Of a stretch of 64,000 nt of DNA, positions 48,072-55,704 are shown piece after piece; position 1 is the first letter of the stretch, and every line of letters begins with the position of its first letter. Both the position numbers and the translations under genes were made by a program. Source of the stretch: Candidatus Defluviilinea gracilis (lineage in GTDB: Bacteria > Chloroflexota > Anaerolineae > Anaerolineales > Villigracilaceae); NCBI GenBank assembly GCA_016716235.1, contig JADJWS010000001.1, forward strand, positions 1,240,001-1,304,000. The letters run 5' to 3'. The notes under the pieces were generated by a model. That model worked only from the letters and a program-made list of their open reading frames with translations, was not told where the DNA came from and searched no databases.

Positions 48072-50482
48072 GGAATCACCTGCATGGTGATGGTTGTGGA
48101 GGTAATTTCGGTATACGTGGATTGGTCTTGAACCACGCGGATGCGCGCCTCGCCGTTGGGCGCGACAAACTGATCGGGGTTCGAGATGGTGATGGTCATC
48201 TTGTCGGTTGCTAATCGCGTCCATGATCCGGTCTCAAAATTCCAGGCGTAGGCGGTCAACGCGCTGGGGTTGGAACTGACCAGCATGAGCTTGAGCGATT
48301 GAACGCTTCGGAATTGTATCGGCATGGCGGGCTTAAAACGGAGGATGTATCCCTCATCTGGAATCTCAAACGCAGAGTATGGCGAAACCAGCGGACTGGA
48401 CGATTCCCATGCGAAGAATCCGGACGGCAGGTTTAATACACTGCCCTCGGTTTTGAGTTGAGGCGTGAGGCTGTGAATGTACAGCACGGTATCCACCCGA
48501 TCATACCGCCGCCCGTCAATGCCAACGGGGAGGTCGGAGCGATCCATCCAGCCGATCAGGTATACGCCCCAGTTGCCAGCGTTCATATACGAATAATCGC
48601 TGCTGGATAAAACGGCTTGCAAAAAGGAATATTGCCGCGCCGCTTCCACATCGGGTTGTATGGCGATGGGATTGATGTTCAGAATGTTGCCCGCATTGCT
48701 GGAATAGAAGCTGGAACTTGACGAGGTGAGAAACAGGTTCACATCCGTCGAAGCGCCGGGTTTCAAATCGCCAAGTTCCTTCCAGCCGCCGGGAGTAATG
48801 AGCATGGCGTCCTTGAGAGTGAACTCGCTTGCATTGGTCACTGTGCCGGTCACGGATGACGGAGTTTTGCCGAGGTCTATCGTCAGCGTGTGGCTGATGG
48901 GGAGCGCGGGCAGGCTGCCCTCCAGAATGAGCGCCTTCATGCCGGCGATCTCCACGCGCGTATCCGGCAGGGTCATCGAGTCATCCTGTTGAAGCACAGC
49001 CCATTGATTGTCTGCCTGCAAATCGCCAAAACTGCCTGAAAACGCGCGAGGCATAAAGCCCTCAGCGGCGGTCACATCATATCCGGCGCGGACGGGAGAA
49101 TACACCCCGACCAACGCTTTGACATTTGCCTGTGGAACACCATCCCATGCCTGCGCCACCATCAAACGGTTCATGATGGGAGTGAACCCGCGGAAGGAAA
49201 AACCGGTGGCGTAGAACACGCACGAAAAAATAATCACCAGCGCGGGGATCGTCATCCATGCCAGTTCGCGGCGTTTGGTCCGGCGCAGGACAAGAAAATT
49301 CAACGGACCCATCACGACCACGTACAACCCAAGCAAGCCGCAGATGTACAGGATCGAAGGCATACTCAATTCTTTCATCGCGCCGAGCGCCTGCTCCGCC
49401 GGGTTTGAATACCCAGAGGAATCAAACGTTGAGATTGCCCAAGGCGGCAGGGGAGGGCGCGTTGCCAGCGATTGCTCGTACAGCGTTTTCATGCCCGCCC
49501 AACCAACCAACGGATTCGCCGACGGGTCCGCCGCCAGATAATACACCTCGCCAAACCCGACATTCTTTTGCGAAAGGATCGAGACTCCCTCCTCCTCGAC
49601 CAACGCCCGCGCCCCCTCGCGCATCGTCCCGACGGCGAGCGTGGTCTGCGAACTCAACGGACTCTCATCCTCAACGTACGCGCTGAGGTTGGTCAGATCC
49701 GTCACATTGCGCGTGGATCGTATTTCGACGGGAAGGAGTTCGTTTAACCCGGCGGTTGTCCTTTGCCATTGCGCCCCGCCAGCCACGAACAATTTTCCGC
49801 CTGAACTCAGCCACAATTCCATTGCCTGTTTTTGCGCGGCGGTCAGAACGCCCGTATCCGCATTCGAGACGACAAGCGCGTCCAATGTCCGCCAGGCTTG
49901 ATAGCGTTCGGGCAGATCGTCAATGCGCAATTGCGCCACGCGGGAGGTCCCGCCCAGCGGATTGATGTCGCTCAACCCATCGAAGGCCGCCGGGGTATCG
50001 GAGATCACGCCGACCAACAGGAGGGTGTCGGCAAGGCAGTTTGCCGAAAGTTTTACTTTTTGCAGAACTTTCTTTCCATCGAATAGGCTGACCGTGAAAT
50101 CCCTCAGCGAGCCGTCGGCGAAAATATATACAAAGAAGGCTTTGCGCGATGAAGTTGGGAGTTGCGCTTCGGTCGTTGTGGAAGTTATGCCCCCACTGCT
50201 GTTTTGATAGGAGACTTGCACGCTCGCGTCCAGATCGGGGCCGGTGTTTTCCACCTCCACGCGGACGGGCAGCCAGCGTTTATCTTTGCAATACCCGTCG
50301 AACCCCGCCGCCGCGCTTAATGTGACCCCTCCGTTCTGCGCGTGGACGAATCGCTGTCCTCCGAACGCGGGGGACAGGCTTGCAAGCAGGATGGCAACGA
50401 ATATGATCTTGACGGTTTTTGAATGAAGGGTGGCGATCAAGCCGGTTTCTCCTATCTTGATTGCGTGGACAAATCTTATCAT
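48068..50482 (-). CDS. Large exported membrane protein, ABC-associated
   Basis: 804 residues from the ATG at 50482. A signal or anchor helix lies at about 23-40, ending SPAFGGQRFVHAQ. An extracytoplasmic region has beta domains and a GATase-like fold (about 140-270, DALVVSNADTGVL ... SSGGKLFVAGGAQ). Two helices at about 397-418 and 428-447 carry a conserved RRTKRRELAW loop between them. A long beta-rich C-terminal half follows. It is the first gene of the cluster and overlaps the ABC ATPase, so it is probably the extracytoplasmic partner of the transporter. No family name can be given. Confidence 0.75.
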   Translation of the reverse strand: MIRFVHAIKIGETGLIATLHSKTVKIIFVAILLASLSPAFGGQRFVHAQNGGVTLSAAAGFDGYCKDKRWLPVRVEVENTGPDLDASVQVSYQNSSGGITSTTTEAQLPTSSRKAFFVYIFADGSLRDFTVSLFDGKKVLQKVKLSANCLADTLLLVGVISDTPAAFDGLSDINPLGGTSRVAQLRIDDLPERYQAWRTLDALVVSNADTGVLTAAQKQAMELWLSSGGKLFVAGGAQWQRTTAGLNELLPVEIRSTRNVTDLTNLSAYVEDESPLSSQTTLAVGTMREGARALVEEEGVSILSQKNVGFGEVYYLAADPSANPLVGWAGMKTLYEQSLATRPPLPPWAISTFDSSGYSNPAEQALGAMKELSMPSILYICGLLGLYVVVMGPLNFLVLRRTKRRELAWMTIPALVIIFSCVFYATGFSFRGFTPIMNRLMVAQAWDGVPQANVKALVGVYSPVRAGYDVTAAEGFMPRAFSGSFGDLQADNQWAVLQQDDSMTLPDTRVEIAGMKALILEGSLPALPISHTLTIDLGKTPSSVTGTVTNASEFTLKDAMLITPGGWKELGDLKPGASTDVNLFLTSSSSSFYSSNAGNILNINPIAIQPDVEAARQYSFLQAVLSSSDYSYMNAGNWGVYLIGWMDRSDLPVGIDGRRYDRVDTVLYIHSLTPQLKTEGSVLNLPSGFFAWESSSPLVSPYSAFEIPDEGYILRFKPAMPIQFRSVQSLKLMLVSSNPSALTAYAWNFETGSWTRLATDKMTITISNPDQFVAPNGEARIRVVQDQSTYTEITSTTITMQVIP

Positions 50483-50886
50483 AAGACTGCCGAAGGTAAC
50501 TTTTTGATCCGCGCTGAGGGCGCTCAATTTTGTAGGCTTTCGCTGACCATGAAAAATATTCACATCACGAGAGAGTGACGATCTGTGAATATTTGAAACA
50601 CGGAGAAACTGAGTCACGGAGTTTTTTAATTGGTTTCTCTGTGTTTCCGTGTCTCAGTGGTTAGAGAGTGTTTCTTAGGTCTTTTTTGGACACGGATAAC
50701 ACGGATTTCACGGAGAAAACCATTTTAAAATCCGTGGTTGACCGTGTAATCCGTCAAATCCGTGTACTTAAGAAACAGTGTCTTAGGGTTTCCTGTCTGT
50801 GGTAAAACCCATCCGCATCCTTTTGCGCGCCTCACTTGACTCCTCAATCCCGATAATGGCTCATAACGATTACAATTTGCCATCGT
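50483..50886. other. Gene-free divergent region holding tandem repeats
   Basis: A 404-bp gap between divergent genes. It contains two CACGG-type hairpins (about 50598-50660 and 50687-50765) and the terminal motif TTAGGGTTTCCTGTCTGT at 50783-50800, which recurs inverted at 62572-62589. TACAAT about 11 bp before 50887 may be a -10 box for the flippase gene. No coding sequence is seen. Confidence 0.65.
50595..50800. repeat. Double CACGG-type periodic inverted repeat
   Basis: First hairpin: ACACGGAGAAACTGAGTCAC facing TCTCTGTGTTTCCGTG. Second hairpin: ACACGGATAACACGGATTTC facing GTAATCCGTCAAATCCGTG. TTCTTAGGTC and TTAAGAAACAGTG pieces border them. Confidence 0.72.
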
Positions 50887-52230
50887 ATGCTTCAACGAAT
50901 CCGAACCTCTCTCCGCGAAGACAATCTCTTCCACCGTGTCGTAAGCAACAGCCTCCACCTCTTTAGCAACAACACGATCGCGTTGGCGTTGAGCGTGCTT
51001 CAAGGCGCGTTGGTGACGCGCTTGCTCGGACCCTCGGGCTACGGTTTGATCGGCGTGATCATGGCGTATGCTTCCACGGTCAACAGCATTTTTTCGTTTC
51101 GCATGGGTGAGGTGGTGGTGAAATATGGCGGGGCATATCTTGAACAAGGTGAAAAATCAAAAGCCTCCGCGTTGCTGAAAGCCGCCAGCCTCACAGAAGC
51201 CGTCGTTTCACTGCTTGCTTTTTTCGCCGTCGTGTTGACTGCCAACCTCGCCGAAATGTACAACGCGAAAACCGCAGGCACGGCATGGATGTTCATCGTT
51301 TTTGCGATTGGGTTGCTTGCCAATTTCAACACCGAAACATCCACTGGCATTTTACAAGTCACGAACAGGATCAAACTGCAAGGCACGGTCAATCTCCTGC
51401 AAAGCATCGTCACGACGATTGTCATCGTTGCCGCGTTCCTCACGCATGGCACACTTCAATCAATTCTGTTTGCCTATCTCCTCAGCAAAACGATCCTTGG
51501 GCTTGGCATGTTCTTCGCCGCGCAAATACAATTGCACAGAGTTCTCGGCAGTGGTTGGTGGCGCGAATCATTTTCGGCAATCGCCGAGCGAAGCGAGCGG
51601 AGCGAGTGGCGCGAGTTGATTCGCTTTGCGGTCAGTTCCAACGTCAGCGCCACGATCATCAAAATTTTCCGCGAGAGTGAGTTGTTGTGGGTGGCGTTCT
51701 TCCTCACGCCCGAAGCCGCGGGCTATTACAAACTGGCATACACGCTGGTCAGTTTTCTGTCCATCGTCACCGATCCGCTGATTGCAAGCACGTTCCCCGA
51801 GATCAATCGTCTCGTGGTGCAAAGCGCATGGACGCGGCTCAAAGATTTTCTGCGCAAGGTCACATCACTTTCGTTCGCGTACAACTTCGCCATTGCCATC
51901 GGCTTCGTGTTACTTGGTCAATGGATGATTCGCATTTACAGCAACGACACATTTCTCCCCGCCTATCCCGCGATGATCGCGCTCGTCGTTGGTCTCGCGT
52001 TCAATTACACGTTGTTCTGGAATCGTCCGCTGTTGCTTTCGCTCGGCTTGCCCGAATATCCCATCAAGGTCACGCTCATTGTCGGCATTATCAAGATCGC
52101 GCTGGCATTCGTGCTCGTGCCGCGATTCGGCATTGTCGCAGCGGGCGCGTTGTTGTCGTTTTATTATGTTGCGTCGGTGGGGGTGATGGCGTGGCGGGGG
52201 ATGAAGAAGATTAGAGAATTTGAGAATTAG
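50887..52230 (+). CDS. Polysaccharide biosynthesis flippase (Wzx/MATE-like)
   Basis: 447 residues with about 12-14 membrane helices in the MOP-superfamily pattern: VTRLLGPSGYGLIGV near the start, GILQVTNRIKLQGTVNLLQ in the first half, and TPEAAGYYKLAYTLVSFLSIVTDPL in the second. Such proteins flip lipid-linked oligosaccharides across the membrane. The hydrophilic AERSERSEWREL (about 235-246) is read from GCGAAGCGAGCGGAGCGAG repeats. A glycosyltransferase gene follows 36 bp downstream, so both probably serve one envelope glycan pathway. Confidence 0.88.
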   Translation: MLQRIRTSLREDNLFHRVVSNSLHLFSNNTIALALSVLQGALVTRLLGPSGYGLIGVIMAYASTVNSIFSFRMGEVVVKYGGAYLEQGEKSKASALLKAASLTEAVVSLLAFFAVVLTANLAEMYNAKTAGTAWMFIVFAIGLLANFNTETSTGILQVTNRIKLQGTVNLLQSIVTTIVIVAAFLTHGTLQSILFAYLLSKTILGLGMFFAAQIQLHRVLGSGWWRESFSAIAERSERSEWRELIRFAVSSNVSATIIKIFRESELLWVAFFLTPEAAGYYKLAYTLVSFLSIVTDPLIASTFPEINRLVVQSAWTRLKDFLRKVTSLSFAYNFAIAIGFVLLGQWMIRIYSNDTFLPAYPAMIALVVGLAFNYTLFWNRPLLLSLGLPEYPIKVTLIVGIIKIALAFVLVPRFGIVAAGALLSFYYVASVGVMAWRGMKKIREFEN

Positions 52231-52262
52231 AGAATAGAGAGCAGAGAATAGAGATTAGAGAC
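52209..52262. repeat. Periodic TAGAGAATTNGAG repeat
   Basis: Units TTAGAGAATTTGAGAATTAG and AGAATAGAGATTAGAG. It covers the end of the flippase (codons for REFEN) and the gap to the glycosyltransferase. Confidence 0.7.
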
Positions 52263-52266
52263 TGGT

Positions 52267-53478
52267 ATGAAGATTGCATTGATAACCAATTCTCGGATTC
52301 CGTCGCTGACTGCGAATTCGATTCAAGCAATGAAGGTTGCTCAAGCCTTGATTCAATTAGGACATGACGCGCGGATGTTCGCGCCTGCGGAAACGCAGAC
52401 TGTCTCGCAAGAAATACTCAATACGCATTACGGAGTACGCTTCTCTCCGCCCCTCGAACTGCTTCCGTCCATCAAGCGACTCAAACGCCTCGACTTTATC
52501 GTCCATGCCCAACGCGCCGCGCGGAGGTTTGGCGCGGACCTCATTTACACATGGCTTCCTCAATCCGCTGCGCTGGGAGTGTGGATGAAGTATCCCGTCG
52601 TCCTCGAAATGCACGCGGATGTGACAGGTCTCATGGGCGCGTGGTGGCTCCGTCAGTTTTGGAATGCGAAGGGGAAGAAGACGATGACGGTCACCACGTC
52701 CGCGTTGAGAAAAGCCTTAGAGAGGTCAACCAGCCTCAAATTGGAGAATGAAGCGGTGATCGTCGCGCCGAATGGAGTCGAGTTGGAGCGATACGAATCC
52801 CTGCCGAGTCCTCAAGAGGCACGTCGTCAATTGAATCTGCCTGAGGGACTCACCGTCGGCTTCACGGGTCATATTTATCAGGGGCGCGGCGCGGAGTTGT
52901 TGTTCGAGTTGGCGAATCAAATGCCGCGCGTGAATTTTTTGTGGGTCGGCGGCACGCCCGAACTCGTGTCATTTTGGAGATCGAAGTTAGAGGAGGCGCG
53001 CGTTGCGAACGTGACGATGACGGGCTTCGTGGAGCATAGCAACATCCCGCTCTATCAAGCCGCGGCGGATGTGTTGCTGATGCCGTATTCGCATTCCATT
53101 TTGGCGTCGAGCGGACAGGACATTGCCGAGGTGATCAACCCGATGAAGATGTTCGAATACATGGCGGCGGGACGGGCGATCGTGTGCGCGGAGTTGCCCG
53201 TGATTCGGGAGGTGTTGAATGAGGGGAATGCGGTGTTTGTAAAAATGCGCGAATCAAACGGTGGTCGAGTAGCCCCGAGTGAAAGCCGAGGGGCGTATCG
53301 AGACCACAATGTTGGAGAATTGGAGAATCAGAGAATTGGAGACTGGAGACTGGAGATTGAGAAATTACTAGAAGATGAATCGCGCAGGCTCGCGTTGGGC
53401 GCGCAGGCGAGGAAGGATGTGGAGCGGTTTTCGTGGGTGAGGAGGGAGGGGAGGGTGATGGAGGGGATCATCAAGTAA
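52267..53478 (+). CDS. Glycosyltransferase family 4 protein with repeat-derived insert
   Basis: 403 residues. The N-terminal half begins ITNSRIPSLTANSIQAMKVAQAL. The C-terminal half has VGFTGHIYQGRGAELLFELA, FLWVGGTPE, and MFEYMAAGRAIVCAELPVIREVL, the GT4 donor site. Residues about 333-368 (from NGGRVAPS to GDWRLEIE) are read from two different repeats at 53262-53368 lying inside the otherwise normal sequence. The bases for ILNTHYGVRF (about 51-60) also look repeat-derived. The frame is kept and the C-terminus continues normally (LALGAQARKDVERFSW). Confidence 0.85.
   Translation: MKIALITNSRIPSLTANSIQAMKVAQALIQLGHDARMFAPAETQTVSQEILNTHYGVRFSPPLELLPSIKRLKRLDFIVHAQRAARRFGADLIYTWLPQSAALGVWMKYPVVLEMHADVTGLMGAWWLRQFWNAKGKKTMTVTTSALRKALERSTSLKLENEAVIVAPNGVELERYESLPSPQEARRQLNLPEGLTVGFTGHIYQGRGAELLFELANQMPRVNFLWVGGTPELVSFWRSKLEEARVANVTMTGFVEHSNIPLYQAAADVLLMPYSHSILASSGQDIAEVINPMKMFEYMAAGRAIVCAELPVIREVLNEGNAVFVKMRESNGGRVAPSESRGAYRDHNVGELENQRIGDWRLEIEKLLEDESRRLALGAQARKDVERFSWVRREGRVMEGIIK
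53262..53368. repeat. Two repeats inserted in frame in a glycosyltransferase gene
   Basis: 53262-53312 is a half copy of the MITE-like element (GGTGGTCGAGTAGCC ... GGCGTATCGAGACCAC). 53312-53368 carries GGAGAATTGGAGAATCAGAG-type units. Together they add about 36 codons. Confidence 0.72.
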
Positions 53479-53507
53479 TTTGATTGATTCCCCTCTCTTT
53501 CAATATT

Positions 53508-53582
53508 GGGACGCTGAAAAACGCTGAATTCGCTGATTCAAAAGAAAGAAAATCTGCGTTCTCAGCGTGAATCAGCGTCCAA
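53508..53582. repeat. Periodic inverted repeat, GGGACGCTGA type
   Basis: GGGACGCTGAAAAACGCTGA (53508-53527) faces TCAGCGTGAATCAGCGTCC. The pair GATCATCAAGTARTTTGAT flanks the copy on both sides (53466-53484 and 53597-53615), differing at one base. Confidence 0.8.
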
Positions 53583-53601
53583 AAAGATTTGTGTAAGATC
53601 A

Positions 53602-53901
53602 TCAAGTAGTTTGATATGAACCTTGCGCCTCGGCAATTGCAGAGGAGATTATCTCTTCCTTCACGCCTTTCTTTTTCAAGCTTTCGATCAACGAGGAGAT
53701 TTCCACGCCGTTTTCGAGGCGTTCAAGATCGGCGCGCAATCCCTGTCCGATATACGCTTTGATCAATGCCTGATACCCAGAAAAACCGAGCATCGGCGCG
53801 ACGCGTTTCAGGTCTTCGATCACATCCTCAGGGATGCGGATGCTGACCATCGTCGTTCGGCGGTCTTTTTGTAAGCGTTGGGCAAGTTTATTGATTTTCA
53901 T
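53602..53901 (-). CDS. Antitoxin of BrnA/CopG type
   Basis: 99 residues. The central MVSIRIPEDVIEDLKRVAPMLGFSGYQALIKAYIGQGL is a ribbon-helix-helix-like DNA-binding segment as in BrnA and CopG antitoxins. A charged C-terminal region follows. The final QTT and stop lie in a short direct repeat shared with the glycosyltransferase end. It overlaps the BrnT toxin gene by 14 bp and follows it, the standard order. The complex should repress its own promoter. Confidence 0.78.
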   Translation of the reverse strand: MKINKLAQRLQKDRRTTMVSIRIPEDVIEDLKRVAPMLGFSGYQALIKAYIGQGLRADLERLENGVEISSLIESLKKKGVKEEIISSAIAEAQGSYQTT

Positions 53902-54184
53902 AGATTTCTCTTTCTGTCTTGGTCACAGATCGGGCGGACACAATTCGTATTCTGTCGTCGCGCATGACATAGACTACGTAAAGCAATATCCAATTTGTGG
54001 TTAAGCCGACAATTCTTTCGCGAAGTTCACTGCCGACAATTTCATCGTCCAGATAACAAACGAATGGGTCGAAGAACGTTTCACATGCCAGTTCAAAACT
54101 GACATCATGTTTTCGCAAGTTGACAGCCGCCTTCTGGCTGTCCCACTCGAAGAGGATATTATGAAGCGTGTATCTGACGTTCAT
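53888..54184 (-). CDS. brnT: BrnT family toxin
   Basis: 98 residues. FEWDSQKAAVNLRKHDVSFELACETFFDP is the BrnT signature, followed by the RelE-like beta sheet with ERIVGLTTNWILLYVVYVMRDDRIRIVSARSVTKTEREIYE. BrnT is a ribonuclease toxin neutralised by BrnA. The ATG lies 14 codons before no other gene; the upstream bases (54185-54220) have no visible strong promoter. The pair is bordered by a duplicated glycosyltransferase gene end. Confidence 0.88.
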   Translation of the reverse strand: MNVRYTLHNILFEWDSQKAAVNLRKHDVSFELACETFFDPFVCYLDDEIVGSELRERIVGLTTNWILLYVVYVMRDDRIRIVSARSVTKTEREIYENQ

Positions 54185-54219
54185 TCAGAATGAGTATAGC
54201 CTCGCGTATATGCTTTGTC

Positions 54220-54306
54220 AATACGCAGGTGTGGAAGGATGTGGAGCAGTTTTCGTGGGTGAGGAGGGAGGAGAGGGTGATGGATGGAATGAAAGCTTTA
54301 GGCTAA
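54220..54306 (+). pseudogene. Remnant of a second glycosyltransferase 3' end
   Basis: From about 54220 the bases repeat the end of the gene at 52267-53478 (CGCAGG, then GGAAGGATGTGGAGCAG, GTGAGGAGGGAGG) with few changes. They encode DVEQFSWVRREERVMDGM and then KALG and a stop, whereas the intact gene ends RVMEGIIK. No start or upstream part is present. It suggests a lost tandem paralogue or a duplication around the brnT pair. Confidence 0.65.
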
Positions 54307-54322
54307 TGATTTGCGGACGACG

Positions 54323-55144
54323 TTAGAGTACCAATCTCACTCGAGCTACCACCGCCGATTTGCTGGTTGAGACATAAATTCCCTGCCTAATATTATTATT
54401 TCCCGGTGTCCATGTAACTCGTGAGGAAGTTAAAGAAATCGGAGTAACCACGACATTTGTGGGGGAAGTAACAGAGCAAACGGGATCACATCGATAGGTA
54501 ATATAGTTCTGAGTAGTGCATATAAACTCATCATCCTCGCAATCCCTGCAAACTTTGTTGGGATTGTTTCTCGTCGGGCAATCATACCAATCGGTACATG
54601 CCCCCTTATTCCAATGCCCCGAGCAACAGTCCCCTATCGTCTGCGCGCTCCCCGCCGTGCATTTTGGATTTAGGCACGAAGATCTTATAACGGTAGCGGT
54701 TCTTACGGTTCCAGAGGGGCAGTAGACTGGGTCTTCTGGGCAGATAAAGCCTCCCGCGTCGACACAGATCCCCCGTTGGGCGCTGCACCTTCCCGAAGAG
54801 CAGTCGGAGTCGCTTGAGCACGGCTCGCCTATGCCTCCCCCGCCCCCGCCTCCCCCACCGCTACATGCCGTTGTCGACCATCCACAGCCTGTGCAAGTTA
54901 CTCCAGTTTGACCACAGGCTACGCCTGATGATGGTCTCGTATTTACACAAGTTGAATAATCAAGCCCGCCACAGCCATAAGCAGTACTTGTGTTTGTGCA
55001 ATACCAATTTAATGGCTCGGGATCGTTTGGACAAAAAGCGGTTCCAGTTACAACATTCCCCACACAGCATCCCACTTGAGCATTTACATTGGTTGCAAAT
55101 ATAAAACTCCCCAATATCAACAAAAGCAGTGTCAGTTTTTTCAT
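54323..55144 (-). CDS. Secreted cysteine-rich protein with truncated Fn3-like end
   Basis: 273 residues. The signal peptide (1-22, ends VNAQ) is followed by a region with more than 30 cysteines in CxxC and CC patterns. A run of nine Gly (about 96-104) comes before CSSDSDCSSGRC, an EGF-like or disulfide-knot type unit. From about 229 PTNVVVTPISLTSSRVTWTPG starts like a fibronectin type III domain but stops after about 40 residues, so the protein may be truncated. The bases are visibly more A+T-rich than those of neighbours, suggesting transfer. Function unknown. Confidence 0.65.
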   Translation of the reverse strand: MKKLTLLLLILGSFIFATNVNAQVGCCVGNVVTGTAFCPNDPEPLNWYCTNTSTAYGCGGLDYSTCVNTRPSSGVACGQTGVTCTGCGWSTTACSGGGGGGGGGIGEPCSSDSDCSSGRCSAQRGICVDAGGFICPEDPVYCPSGTVRTATVIRSSCLNPKCTAGSAQTIGDCCSGHWNKGACTDWYDCPTRNNPNKVCRDCEDDEFICTTQNYITYRCDPVCSVTSPTNVVVTPISLTSSRVTWTPGNNNIRQGIYVSTSKSAVVARVRLVL

Positions 55145-55148
55145 ACTC

Positions 55149-55685
55149 CTAAAGTTTTATCTCCCAAAGGTCAATCTTGCCTTTATATGTATCGAATATT
55201 TCCCTGTCTTTTTCAATGAGCATTTCATCGGTCGCATTTGGATGTAGCATTTTATTCATGGCTCTTATCACCTGACTATCCACCCACCAGTTTTTATCCC
55301 GCGCTTTGGTCAATCTTTTCGGGTCAACATGAACGGTAAAAACCAGCTTTTCATCCGCAATTTCGGTATCGACCGAGGCAAATACCATGCCCTTCCCATC
55401 CCCTTGTTTGAGGAAGGGTTGCTCTTTATCAGAGTACTTTACTTCAATGCCAGCAATTTGGCTTATTTGAATAATCTCACCCGTAAGAAGTGTAATACTA
55501 TCGGCTTTGTGCCAGCCGACATCAGTCAATAACAGTTCAAGGTTTGATTTATTCTGAATATCAACTTTCGCGTTTTTAATCTGTGGAGAAGTATTTTCTT
55601 TTTTCCCCTGAAAGTAAACGAAGCCACCAAGACCAAGAAGGAATGCAATAAGAATGCCAAGAGTTATGCCGATATATTTCCCCAC
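55149..55685 (-). CDS. Membrane-anchored hypothetical protein
   Basis: 178 residues, not recognised. One helix at about 5-24 (GITLGILIAFLLGLGGFVYFQ) anchors a soluble domain outside the membrane. That domain is rich in Lys and Asp, with VFASVDTEIADEKLVFTVHVDPKRL and NWWVDSQVIRAMNKMLHPNATDEML. It lies 4 bp upstream of the Cys-rich gene and 19 bp downstream of the lipoprotein gene on the same strand, so the three form a likely operon. Composition is A+T-rich. Confidence 0.65.
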   Translation of the reverse strand: MGKYIGITLGILIAFLLGLGGFVYFQGKKENTSPQIKNAKVDIQNKSNLELLLTDVGWHKADSITLLTGEIIQISQIAGIEVKYSDKEQPFLKQGDGKGMVFASVDTEIADEKLVFTVHVDPKRLTKARDKNWWVDSQVIRAMNKMLHPNATDEMLIEKDREIFDTYKGKIDLWEIKL

Positions 55686-55704
55686 AATTCATAGTAGCAC
55701 AAAA

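Noticed and set aside
50595..50765. Possible CRISPR array
   Set aside because: Units are 8-10 bases, directly adjoining, and inverted in the second half; there are no spacers and no cas genes.
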